64,000 nt of DNA, taken from contig MPDE01000014.1 of assembly GCA_001874335.1 (NCBI GenBank), positions 1 through 64,000 on the forward strand. The letters are read 5' to 3'. How positions within the stretch are numbered: position 1 is the first letter of the stretch; each line of letters starts with the position of its first letter. A program made the position numbers and the translations under genes. Shown here piece after piece: positions 26,714-34,809 of the stretch. The notes below the pieces were generated by a model. That model was given only the letters and a program-made list of their open reading frames with translations. It was not told the origin of the DNA and made no database searches. Source of the stretch: Bacteroidetes bacterium MedPE-SWsnd-G2 (lineage in GTDB: Bacteria; Bacteroidota; Bacteroidia; Flavobacteriales; Flavobacteriaceae).

Positions 26714-27985
26714 ATGAAAAGTGTTTTGTTTGTGTGTTTGGTTTTGAGTTTTGTTAGTCAAACAGGGTTTGGGCAAGAACCTCTTGTTACCGACTTAAAA
26801 ATTGAAGGCGTTAAAAAAATAAAACCAACTTTTGTAAAACGAATAGCGAGAATTAAAGCAGGAGTAAAATTAGACTCTACTGTCATTGAAACAGATATTA
26901 AATTTTTAAAACAATTACCCTCTGTCTCTCATGCTTATTATCAGGTGTTTCCTGTGGGAGACGGAATTAATTATAATGTAATTTACCACCTTGAAGAGAA
27001 TTTTACAATTATTCCTGCTGCTGCCATATATACTACAAATAAAGGAGAGTTTGCATATCGGTTGAGCCTTTATGAGTTTAATACGTTTGGGCAGTCTATT
27101 ATTTTTGGTGGCTTTTATCAAGATGATATTTACAGTTCGTTTGGCTTAAATTTAAGAGCGCCATATGTGTTTAGTAGGCAATTGGGATTAGCTGTAAACT
27201 ATCAAGATTTAACCACCTTAGAACCTGTTTTTTTTGAATCAGGGACACGAGATTACCGGTATAATAATAGGTCGGTAGAGGTTTTGGGGTTATTTCAGAT
27301 TCATCCAAAACATAGAATTGAACTTGGGGTTAATGTGTTTACAGAGGATTATAAGTTGGAGTCTGAAGGCGATAATGAAGATATACCTGAGGCCTTAAAA
27401 GTGGATAAGTTGTTGTATAAATTTGGATATGAATTTAATGATTTAGACTACCATTATCAATATGTTTCGGGTTTTAAAAATTGGTTTAATTTTCAGGTGG
27501 TTAGAACTAAAGGCGAATCCGATTTTGATGATTTTCTTATCGGTTGGAACGATTTTTTGTATTACAAACGATTAGGTAAAAAGGGCAACTGGGCTTCCCG
27601 ATTGCGCTTGGGATTGGCAACAAATAATGATTCTCCTTTCGCACCTTTTTCTGTTGATAATAATTTGAACATTCGTGGGGTAGGGAATACTATAGATCGC
27701 GGCACAGGATCAATTGTATTAAATACAGAGTATCGTTATACGCTTTATGAAAAAAAATGGTTTGTGCTACAGGGCAACACTTTTATAGATGCCGGCTCCT
27801 GGCAAAATCCAGGAGGCGACTTTGGTGATTTCTCTGACGATCAAAATATTAGAGTGTATCCCGGAATTGGGCTTCGTTTTATACATAAATCCATTTTTAA
27901 TGCCATTTTTAGAATTGATTATGGCTATGGCCTTACAAAAGATGCGAGTAGTGGTTTGGTTTTCGGGATTGGACAATATTTTTAA
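26714..27985 (+). CDS. BamA/TamA-superfamily outer-membrane protein with a single POTRA
   Basis: A 423-residue Omp85-type protein. Signal peptide ends SQTGFGQ. One POTRA-like domain (about 25-95, LVTDLKIEGVKKIKPTFVKR) is followed by a 16-strand-like barrel. The barrel has the loop-6 motif IRGVGN, the equivalent of VRGF/Y in BamA, and ends GIGQYF with terminal Phe. An open frame starts at a TTG at 26705, but the ATG at 26714 gives a clean signal peptide. BamA has five POTRAs, so this is a short relative, perhaps for a particular cargo. The stop directly abuts that of the convergent gene at 27986. Confidence 0.85.
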   Translation: MKSVLFVCLVLSFVSQTGFGQEPLVTDLKIEGVKKIKPTFVKRIARIKAGVKLDSTVIETDIKFLKQLPSVSHAYYQVFPVGDGINYNVIYHLEENFTIIPAAAIYTTNKGEFAYRLSLYEFNTFGQSIIFGGFYQDDIYSSFGLNLRAPYVFSRQLGLAVNYQDLTTLEPVFFESGTRDYRYNNRSVEVLGLFQIHPKHRIELGVNVFTEDYKLESEGDNEDIPEALKVDKLLYKFGYEFNDLDYHYQYVSGFKNWFNFQVVRTKGESDFDDFLIGWNDFLYYKRLGKKGNWASRLRLGLATNNDSPFAPFSVDNNLNIRGVGNTIDRGTGSIVLNTEYRYTLYEKKWFVLQGNTFIDAGSWQNPGGDFGDFSDDQNIRVYPGIGLRFIHKSIFNAIFRIDYGYGLTKDASSGLVFGIGQYF

Positions 27986-29506
27986 TTACTCAATGCTCTT
28001 AAATTCTTTTATGGCTTGGTTGGGTTCTATTACATTATAACCCATCCAAAATTCAGGATCATAACTCGGTAAGTATACGGGGGTAACTTTAGCTTTTTCT
28101 TCAAAATCACTGAATGCTACTTCGTCTATACCTGAGTTTTCAAATACTACAAGTTCTTTTTTTGCACTCATCTCTACAATGAAATGCAGGTTGCATGCCA
28201 ATTCATTTTGTTTTCTTCTGCCCTTTACATTTTTGTTTTTTTCAATAATCTTGAGTGGGCGTTTGATTCCCATTTTAGAGCTTTCAGTCAGTTCGGCAAA
28301 TTTTAAACTGTATTTGTCATTATTGTTTTTGGAATAAATGTAGGTCCCTTTTTTAAGAAACAAATTATACGACAATCCTAAAAGGTTAAATTTCTCTACA
28401 GACTTTACATTTTCAAAGTCTAATCTTAAAATCGCAAAATCTTCAGTATTGACATACATAATTCCTTTGTAGTCTGCAGAACCTTTTGGTCTAAAACTTA
28501 TTTTATAGACAAAATCATTGTTTAAAAAGGTGTAGTCTAATAATTCAAATCTATATTTTTTAGCCTTGTGAATGAAATTCAAATCAGTATCCTCATAAAT
28601 GAAACTTTGAGTATTCATTCTTGCAATCATACTTTTTCGATATTTCAAGAAATTGTTTTTCCGGTTCTCTTCTTTCTTTTTTTGCTCTTCTAATAAGGCT
28701 TCAGTTTCTTTAGCTTCAGGATTGTCATAAAAGGTGCTATCCATATCTTCTTTAGTGCTGAAAATCCCTGATTTAATTTTAAAATAGGAGTCTCGTTTTA
28801 CATTCTGTTTAATAATGTCGTTAAAGCGCTCTTCATAGGCCTCCATGCTTATTTCTTGGCTTTTATCATATAGTTCTGAGGCTTTTATGATATTTAGTTT
28901 GTTCTCAGAACCTGGCATGTTTTTGCCATATAGATTTCCTAATATTTCGGTATAACTATCAGAATATTTGGGTAACGATTGCATCACGCTATCAATAAAT
29001 CCTTGATTAAACTCAGGAATGGAAGAGGTTTTAATTTTTATTTCACTTTTCTGAATTTCATTTATGTTAGACTCCCTAAAAAACAATGTGCTTTTAATGA
29101 AATTATTGTCGTAGTTAGACTCAAGGCTATCTTGTATATGCTTAATAATTTCGTCTAAGCTGTAGGTTTTGTTTGTTAAAACAACTTCGTCTAACTCTAT
29201 ATTCTTGGGTGATAGAAATATATTTAAGCTGTCAGAAACCGTTAAAGGTAAACGTTTGCCGTCATAGCCTAAACAAGAGATGTAGAGAGAATCTTGATTA
29301 GTGATTTCTACTTCTTTTAGAAAAATTTTAAACTCGCCTCTTTCATTACTAAGTACACCATAATTGTTGTTTACAGAGACTGTGGCAAAAGGCACAGCTT
29401 TTTTGGTGACCGAATCGAGAAGGATTCCTTTAGTTAGTTTTTGGGCAAATAATGTAGGTGCGCAACATAAAATTGCAAGAAATAATAAGTGTTTGATTGA
29501 TGACAT
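27986..29506 (-). CDS. Exported protein with carboxypeptidase-like regulatory domain
   Basis: A 506-residue protein. Signal peptide CCAPTLFAQ, then a CarbopepD_reg-like beta-sandwich (about 22-105: LTKGILLDSVTKKAVPFATVSV, SNERGEFKIFL), common at the N terminus of Bacteroidota envelope proteins. The remainder is long alternating charged helix and strand; an Asp/Glu/Lys-rich stretch lies around residues 230-265. No catalytic motif is seen. The frame opens at TTG 29521, but the ATG at 29506 fits the signal peptide. A perfect 16-base palindrome (29514-29529) sits just upstream. Function unknown. Confidence 0.8.
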   Translation of the reverse strand: MSSIKHLLFLAILCCAPTLFAQKLTKGILLDSVTKKAVPFATVSVNNNYGVLSNERGEFKIFLKEVEITNQDSLYISCLGYDGKRLPLTVSDSLNIFLSPKNIELDEVVLTNKTYSLDEIIKHIQDSLESNYDNNFIKSTLFFRESNINEIQKSEIKIKTSSIPEFNQGFIDSVMQSLPKYSDSYTEILGNLYGKNMPGSENKLNIIKASELYDKSQEISMEAYEERFNDIIKQNVKRDSYFKIKSGIFSTKEDMDSTFYDNPEAKETEALLEEQKKKEENRKNNFLKYRKSMIARMNTQSFIYEDTDLNFIHKAKKYRFELLDYTFLNNDFVYKISFRPKGSADYKGIMYVNTEDFAILRLDFENVKSVEKFNLLGLSYNLFLKKGTYIYSKNNNDKYSLKFAELTESSKMGIKRPLKIIEKNKNVKGRRKQNELACNLHFIVEMSAKKELVVFENSGIDEVAFSDFEEKAKVTPVYLPSYDPEFWMGYNVIEPNQAIKEFKSIE

Positions 29507-29589
29507 ATGGTTGATTTTCAATTGAAAATACTATAAATCAAGATGTCAGCTCTAAAGTTTAGCATTTTTTTAAAGCATTTAACCAAATT

Positions 29590-30294
29590 TTAACGGCTCA
29601 GATATTTTCTGTGATAGAGATGAAGTTCTTCTGGACTAGCTCCCATCCACTTTTTAAAGTATATGGCCCAAAAGTGAAGTTGTAGTTTTAAAATCCCAAC
29701 AGAATAGAAGCGACGAGAAGAAGTGACCAGCCATTTTGGGATCACAACAAATTGCTTTCGTTTATACAACTGATTTATTAAAATGTTGTCCTCATAGATT
29801 AGGTATCGCTCATCGTAACCGCCAATAGATTGAAAAAGGGGTTTGGTTATAAATTGACTTTGATCACCACCTCTACCAGCGCGCCATGAAAACTGAGTCA
29901 ACCATCCCAAGAATTTAAGCCATAAATGTGGGGAATCAAACTTCATTTTGAAGCATCCAGCTTCATGACCTTTAGAAACTTGGTTAGCTATTAATCTGTC
30001 AAAATTTTGTGGTGGTATAGAATCGGCATGTAAAAAATATAGAATATCTGAAGTCGCTACTGAAGCCCCTTTGTTGAGTTGAATAGGTCTTCCTTTGTTT
30101 GAAGCAACAAGCTTTAATTTTGAATTGGTTTTAGATAATCTATTGACTATTGCTACTGTTTGATCGGTACTACCGCCATCAACTATTATAATTTCTTTGA
30201 TAAGGGAAGAAGAACGTTGCGCAAGTGCATTTAGCAAATGTTCAATGTTTTGCGCTTCGTTAAGTGTTGGGATTATGATTGAAATATTACTCAT
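29590..30294 (-). CDS. TIGR04283-type arsenosugar-associated GT2 glycosyltransferase
   Basis: A 234-residue GT2. It opens ISIIIPTLNEAQNIEHLL, then VDGGSTDQT and the metal motif LHADSIPP. The C-terminal RRFYSVGILKLQLHFWAIYF is typical of the small GT2 group NCBI labels TIGR04283 arsenosugar biosynthesis glycosyltransferase. It is the last gene of the nine-gene operon, overlapping the DUF547 gene by 8 bases. It may add a sugar to the arsenoriboside or a lipid; the acceptor is not proven. Confidence 0.88.
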   Translation of the reverse strand: MSNISIIIPTLNEAQNIEHLLNALAQRSSSLIKEIIIVDGGSTDQTVAIVNRLSKTNSKLKLVASNKGRPIQLNKGASVATSDILYFLHADSIPPQNFDRLIANQVSKGHEAGCFKMKFDSPHLWLKFLGWLTQFSWRAGRGGDQSQFITKPLFQSIGGYDERYLIYEDNILINQLYKRKQFVVIPKWLVTSSRRFYSVGILKLQLHFWAIYFKKWMGASPEELHLYHRKYLSR

Positions 30295-31015
30295 TTAGTT
30301 CCCAGTTGTATGGTAAATATTCAATTTTGATGTTTTTAGGTATGATTTCGTCAGAATAAGTATTTATAAATGCAATAACCCCGCCTGCAGCTTTAAAATC
30401 TTTTGAATACCATTTAAAAAGTTTGGAGACTACTAATTTCTTGTCAGAAATCATTAAGTTTTCTCTTGAGTTTAAAAATGAAGAAGTAACCGATTTTAAT
30501 TGAGTGTCGAGTTGGTTCTCAGAAAACGCTCTATTGTATAATGGAGGACAGGATCGGGAAGCACAATTAATGGCAAAGTGAATTTCTGGCTTGTTATACG
30601 TTCTTAATATATCATGCTCAATTTCATTTAATGAGTAGAACTTAGTGCCAATTGTAATAAACTTCGTTGTCCAAGCTTTTTTAATATCCTTGATGCTTTT
30701 TACTGGATAATTGTCCACTATTAATTTTAGTGTATATGCGTTGTAGGTATTGATCCAAAACGCAATTTGAGCGTTTTCAGAATTTAATTGAGAAGGTTTG
30801 GTATTTGATAATATTTGTAAATAATCTTCAAAATCAGCTGAGTTTGATTTTAGGTTTTGGTAATTGACATTTCCGTTGGGATCCACATGGCTTTGCAAAA
30901 TGGTATTCCAAAGAGCATGGATTTCTTTATTGTTATTTTCATAGTTAATGTCATAGTCTGTTAGGGTAGACGATGAAACAATCAATTGAAAAAGAATGTT
31001 TAGAAAAAGTGTCAT
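30287..31015 (-). CDS. Secreted DUF547 protein (copy 2) in the arsenosugar operon
   Basis: A 242-residue DUF547 protein with an N-terminal hydrophobic segment. It shares the same landmarks as the copy at 24051: AFWINTYNAYTLKLIV, EIEHDILRTYN, CASRSCPPL and LFKWYSKDF. Start and stop overlap the desaturase-family gene as ATGA, and the downstream GT2 overlaps by 8 bases, so it is firmly inside the operon. Enzymatic role unknown; location suggests work on an envelope step of the arsenosugar route. Confidence 0.88.
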   Translation of the reverse strand: MTLFLNILFQLIVSSSTLTDYDINYENNNKEIHALWNTILQSHVDPNGNVNYQNLKSNSADFEDYLQILSNTKPSQLNSENAQIAFWINTYNAYTLKLIVDNYPVKSIKDIKKAWTTKFITIGTKFYSLNEIEHDILRTYNKPEIHFAINCASRSCPPLYNRAFSENQLDTQLKSVTSSFLNSRENLMISDKKLVVSKLFKWYSKDFKAAGGVIAFINTYSDEIIPKNIKIEYLPYNWELNE

Positions 31016-31890
31016 GATTTACTTAAAGGATAAAGCTCTTGTTTTATAAATCCATCAGGAAAGTTTTCATCACCTTCAAATCCTAATTCTATATCCTTTC
31101 CACTTTTTGGAATGTAATCGGTTTTAAAAATGTAATCCCAGACGCTTAATGTCAAGCCAAAATTGACTCCGTATTTATGCTCTAATTTTTTACTATGGTG
31201 CCAAATGTGCATTTTAGGGTTGTTTAAAATCACTTTTAAGGGGCCGTAATCCCAACCCAAATTGGCATGGTTAAGATGACCTATTGCTATATTGAAAAAG
31301 TATACGATACTAACATCTTGGGCATCAAACCCACCTATTATTGCGATAGGTATATACAACAACGATTTGTACACCACAGGCTCCATCCAGTGGTATCTTA
31401 AATGGGCAGCAAACCCCATTTCTTTAACCGAATGATGAACTTTATGAAACTGCCATAGCCAATCTACTCTGTGCAATAATCTATGCGTGTTCCATTGCAC
31501 AAAATCACTAACTAAAAAGAAAATGAATAGGCCAAGCCATTTAGGTAAATTATCGACGTCAAAAAGTTGAAAGTTATCGATAGACCAGCCAAAATTGGAT
31601 AATAAATTGTCAAAAAAAGCAGCTGTTGTGTTGGATAGAGCAATTAAAAAAATGAGATTTAATAAGAAAAAATTAAAGAACATATAAAAGGTGTCTAACC
31701 AAAAATCTTTTCTAAAAGCGGCTTGGTTTTTACGCCATGGAAACGCTAATTCTAATCCCCAAATGATTAGGGAAACGAGGATTAATCCGTAAAAATAATT
31801 GTCCCAGTTTCCTTCTAATAAAACTAATTTTTTAATGTAATTCCAGTACCCAGAATACGATTCTAAAATTATTTGAATGTACTTTTCCAT
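31012..31890 (-). CDS. Sterol desaturase / fatty-acid hydroxylase superfamily membrane enzyme
   Basis: A 292-residue integral membrane di-iron oxygenase of PF04116. His clusters are in order HRLLHR, HKVHH and HIWHH. Four or more hydrophobic segments flank them. Substrates in this superfamily include sterols, fatty acids and alkylglycerols. It lies between ArsM and the DUF547 gene, overlapping the latter by 4 bases (ATGA). In an arsenosugar operon it may act on a lipid part of the product; this is inference only. Confidence 0.9.
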   Translation of the reverse strand: MEKYIQIILESYSGYWNYIKKLVLLEGNWDNYFYGLILVSLIIWGLELAFPWRKNQAAFRKDFWLDTFYMFFNFFLLNLIFLIALSNTTAAFFDNLLSNFGWSIDNFQLFDVDNLPKWLGLFIFFLVSDFVQWNTHRLLHRVDWLWQFHKVHHSVKEMGFAAHLRYHWMEPVVYKSLLYIPIAIIGGFDAQDVSIVYFFNIAIGHLNHANLGWDYGPLKVILNNPKMHIWHHSKKLEHKYGVNFGLTLSVWDYIFKTDYIPKSGKDIELGFEGDENFPDGFIKQELYPLSKS

Positions 31891-31900
31891 AAGCTTTTAT

Positions 31901-32869
31901 TTAGCAGCATCCGCCACCGTCATAATGAAAGGTTGATTCGCTAATATGAATATCAGGTCGGTTTAAGTCTTTTAACGCAGCCGCTGTTTTATCGCATATT
32001 GCTATAGGTTGATTTTGCAATAAAAGGTGTCCTTTATTGTCATCAAAATAGTGTTCTTCACCAAAGTAAATAGCAGCTTTCCCAGTAAAAACACATGGGC
32101 CATCTTCCGGCATTGGGTCTTTAATTGCAGCTACTTCAATAGATTCGATATAAATTATTTCATCTGTTGGGTATTGTCCAGGTGCAAGAATGCGATAAGG
32201 TTTACGAGCTCTAATTTCAATCGTACCAAAACCAGCGTCAGTTAGCATTTTAACGTATTCTGCTATTGGTAAGCTTCCGCTAAGGCAAAGCGCTCTTAAT
32301 CTATCATCGTTTCGTAAAGTGTCATTCATAGGTTGCTCACATGTGGGATCGCTCATTACTAATCTACCGTGTGGTTTTAAAACGCGGTACATTTCTGCAA
32401 TTGCCTTTTTTAAATCTTCAGTTTTGAAAATATTAAATAGACAATTTTGAGCAGCAACATCAATAGTGTTATCTTCAACAGGTAAATTTAAAGCATCTCC
32501 TTTTTTTAGATCTACGAAGTCACTTTTAAACCAAGGGTTTTGTTCTTCGGCCGTTTTAAAATTGGTCATAGACGCTTCGAGCATTTCGTCTACAACATCA
32601 ACTCCAATTACGCCTCCTTTTTGCCTGTTGAAATATGAGAATTGTAAAAGTTCCATACCGCCACCAACGCCAACATATAACATTTTTGGATTATTTGTTA
32701 AATCTCTGGCATGAACTGTACTTCCGCAGCCATAATTCATTTCTTGCATTATTCTTGGAATCTTAAGACCAGGAAGCTCCCAGATTGGATTTGTTGTACA
32801 GCAAAGACCAATGTCAGGTGTTAAGGCTGCCTCTTTGTAAACGTCGTGGGTTGTGTCAAGATAACTCAT
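31901..32869 (-). CDS. arsM: Arsenosugar-type arsenite methyltransferase
   Basis: A 322-residue SAM-dependent class I methyltransferase. The SAM motif is LYVGVGGGMELL (64-75), then GVDVVDEMLEAS. Arsenic-binding cysteines are plausible among Cys23-Cys24 (GLCCTT), Cys48 (YGCGS), Cys143 (QNCLFN) and Cys195 (ALCLSG). The C terminus ends GGGCC. The layout matches the arsenosugar ArsM subgroup rather than the short resistance ArsM. It would convert arsenite to dimethylated species used by ArsS at 34810. Gaps are 2 bases from the phosphorylase stop and 10 from the desaturase-family gene. Confidence 0.92.
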   Translation of the reverse strand: MSYLDTTHDVYKEAALTPDIGLCCTTNPIWELPGLKIPRIMQEMNYGCGSTVHARDLTNNPKMLYVGVGGGMELLQFSYFNRQKGGVIGVDVVDEMLEASMTNFKTAEEQNPWFKSDFVDLKKGDALNLPVEDNTIDVAAQNCLFNIFKTEDLKKAIAEMYRVLKPHGRLVMSDPTCEQPMNDTLRNDDRLRALCLSGSLPIAEYVKMLTDAGFGTIEIRARKPYRILAPGQYPTDEIIYIESIEVAAIKDPMPEDGPCVFTGKAAIYFGEEHYFDDNKGHLLLQNQPIAICDKTAAALKDLNRPDIHISESTFHYDGGGCC

Positions 32870-32871
32870 GA

Positions 32872-33684
32872 TTATAGGGTCTTAATTAATTCTTTAAATA
32901 GTGTAATCATTTCTGGTTCAGCCTTCATTGCCATAGCAATAATCTCATCAATATTTACGGGCTTTAGATTGTTTGGGTCGCATTCATCTGTCAAAACTGA
33001 CACTGCTGCAACTCTTAAATTTAAATGATTAGCGACAATAACCTCCGGAACGGTACTCATACCAACGGCATCTGCACCAATAATATTTAGCATTCTGTAT
33101 TCAGCTCTTGTTTCTAACTGCGGTCCTACCACACTGGCGTAAACCCCTTTATGTAAGCTAATGCCATGCTTATCTGCAATTTCTGAAAATTTTTCATTTA
33201 ACTCCAGATTATAAGGCGCGCTCATGTCGGCAAAACGTTCACCTAATTGAGAAACTCCTTTAAAGGCTAATGGCGAGCTACCTTGCAAATTAATATGATC
33301 GTCAATCAACATCAATTCTCCTTTTTTAAAGTTTAGATTTATAGCACCAGCTGCGTTTGAAACTAAAAGGGTGTTAATTCCTAAGGCGTTCATTATGCGC
33401 ACTGGAAAGGTAACATCTTGCAACGTGTAGCCTTCGTACAGATGAAACCTACCTTGCATAACTATAACCTTTTTGCCTTCTAAAATTCCGTAAATGAGTT
33501 TTCCTTTATGAAACTCAACCGTTGCAGTAGGGAAGTAGGGGATATGATTATAACTTACTTCTTTTATAATTTTAACATGATCTAATAATTGACCAAGACC
33601 TGTCCCTAAAATTATTCCTATTTCTGGCGATTCAAACCCTTTTTCTACAAGGTATTTAGTCGCTTTTTTTATTTCATTTATCAT
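32872..33684 (-). CDS. Purine nucleoside phosphorylase
   Basis: A 270-residue trimeric-type PNP (inosine/guanosine family). Motifs are IGIILGTGLGQL, MQGRFHLYEGY, VSNAAGAINLNF, VGMSTVPEVIVA and VLTDECDP. It cleaves purine nucleosides with phosphate. Placed inside the arsenosugar operon between arsM (2-base gap) and the DUF2064 glycosyltransferase (11-base overlap), it may remove adenine from the arsenic-containing nucleoside made by ArsS, although a housekeeping role is also possible. Confidence 0.92.
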   Translation of the reverse strand: MINEIKKATKYLVEKGFESPEIGIILGTGLGQLLDHVKIIKEVSYNHIPYFPTATVEFHKGKLIYGILEGKKVIVMQGRFHLYEGYTLQDVTFPVRIMNALGINTLLVSNAAGAINLNFKKGELMLIDDHINLQGSSPLAFKGVSQLGERFADMSAPYNLELNEKFSEIADKHGISLHKGVYASVVGPQLETRAEYRMLNIIGADAVGMSTVPEVIVANHLNLRVAAVSVLTDECDPNNLKPVNIDEIIAMAMKAEPEMITLFKELIKTL

Positions 33685-34291
33685 TTTCTAAAATACGTTT
33701 TTTAAGTTTTTTATTTGATATAAGATCCTCGTAAGTATCTATATCGTTTAAGGTCTCAATGTGGCTCAAATTTAAATGCTCTATATCTTTAAGTGTATCT
33801 TTATATACAGTTGAGGTGCCCCAATTTTTATTTAAAAATACAGATTTATGCAGTGTTTTCATGCCTAATAAATAATATCCGCCGTCTAAAGCCGGACCAA
33901 TAACAATGTCTGATTTGCTAAGCTTCTGAAATGCTTCAGAAATATGATTAGTTTTTAAGTCGAATAAATCGCTACCTACAATTATAATATTTTGATAGCC
34001 GTCTTTAAATCCCTGTTCAAAAGCCGTGGCCATTCGGGATCCTAAATCTATTCCTGTTTGAAGGTGTTTTGTTGCGTATTCATCAGTCCAAATGTCATCT
34101 TTTATTATAGCTTCAGAATAATATATGGCTTTATCGCAATTAAACTTTTTAATTGTTTTAGCGGTATGTCGCATTAACTCTTCATAGGTTTTTAGAGCTA
34201 ATTGGTCTCCAATAGTTTTTGCTAATCGCGTTTTTACCTTCCCCAATTCAGGGTTGCGAGTAAAGGTGATAAGTAGTTGAGTATTATTCAA
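33674..34291 (-). CDS. TIGR04282/DUF2064 arsenosugar-associated glycosyltransferase
   Basis: A 205-residue nucleotidyl/glycosyltransferase-like protein. The N-terminal signature TRNPELGKVKTRLAKTIG and the metal-region IIVGSDLFDLKTNH are typical of DUF2064 (TIGR04282, arsenosugar biosynthesis). The start is TTG at 34291; no ATG or GTG lies upstream in frame before a stop, and the next Met would remove the signature. It overlaps the PNP gene by 11 bases and follows the rhodanese by 23. It probably builds or activates the sugar part. Confidence 0.86.
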   Translation of the reverse strand: MNNTQLLITFTRNPELGKVKTRLAKTIGDQLALKTYEELMRHTAKTIKKFNCDKAIYYSEAIIKDDIWTDEYATKHLQTGIDLGSRMATAFEQGFKDGYQNIIIVGSDLFDLKTNHISEAFQKLSKSDIVIGPALDGGYYLLGMKTLHKSVFLNKNWGTSTVYKDTLKDIEHLNLSHIETLNDIDTYEDLISNKKLKKRILENDK

Positions 34292-34314
34292 GGTTGAGAT
34301 TAATAGTGATTTAA

Positions 34315-34806
34315 TTAGTGTGTTTTTTGACCTGATTTAAGAAACTTACTCCATTCTTTCGAAAAGACATGAACATTTTCAGTTTTTATATTGTTCCGGT
34401 TGTAAACGTTAAGCCCTTGATTTTTCCATTCAAAAATTCCACCATAAAGATTGAAAACGTTGGTAAATCCCTTTTCTTTTAGTTTCTCTCCAATTATTTC
34501 TGATCTCACACCAATGGAGCAGTACACAACAATTGGTTTTGAAAAATCTTTGATCTCATTTACTGAAGCATCGATGTTAAAATTCTCAAATCCAATATTT
34601 ATAGCGTTTTTTAAATGACTCACATTATATTCACCTTGTTCTCGGCTATCTAAAATTAGATATTCATTATAATTAGAATTTAATTCTTCTACGTTTATAT
34701 ATTTGACCGAATGCGTATTGTATTTTTCAATAACATCAGGGATGGTGTTTTGAGAAAAACCCAAAGCACTTACAAAGAAACAAAGGATAAAAATATAGTG
34801 TTTCAT
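34315..34806 (-). CDS. Exported rhodanese-like protein
   Basis: A 163-residue protein with signal peptide (ALGFSQ). A rhodanese domain at about 32-140 has active-site loop CSIGVRS with Cys96 and the upstream ILDSREQGEYNVSHLKNAINI. Its reaction (sulfur transfer or arsenate-related chemistry) is not set by sequence. Only 3 bases separate it from ArsS, so it is co-translated with the core of the arsenosugar operon; the signal peptide places it outside the cytoplasm, unlike ArsS and ArsM. Confidence 0.88.
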   Translation of the reverse strand: MKHYIFILCFFVSALGFSQNTIPDVIEKYNTHSVKYINVEELNSNYNEYLILDSREQGEYNVSHLKNAINIGFENFNIDASVNEIKDFSKPIVVYCSIGVRSEIIGEKLKEKGFTNVFNLYGGIFEWKNQGLNVYNRNNIKTENVHVFSKEWSKFLKSGQKTH

Positions 34807-34809
34807 ACG

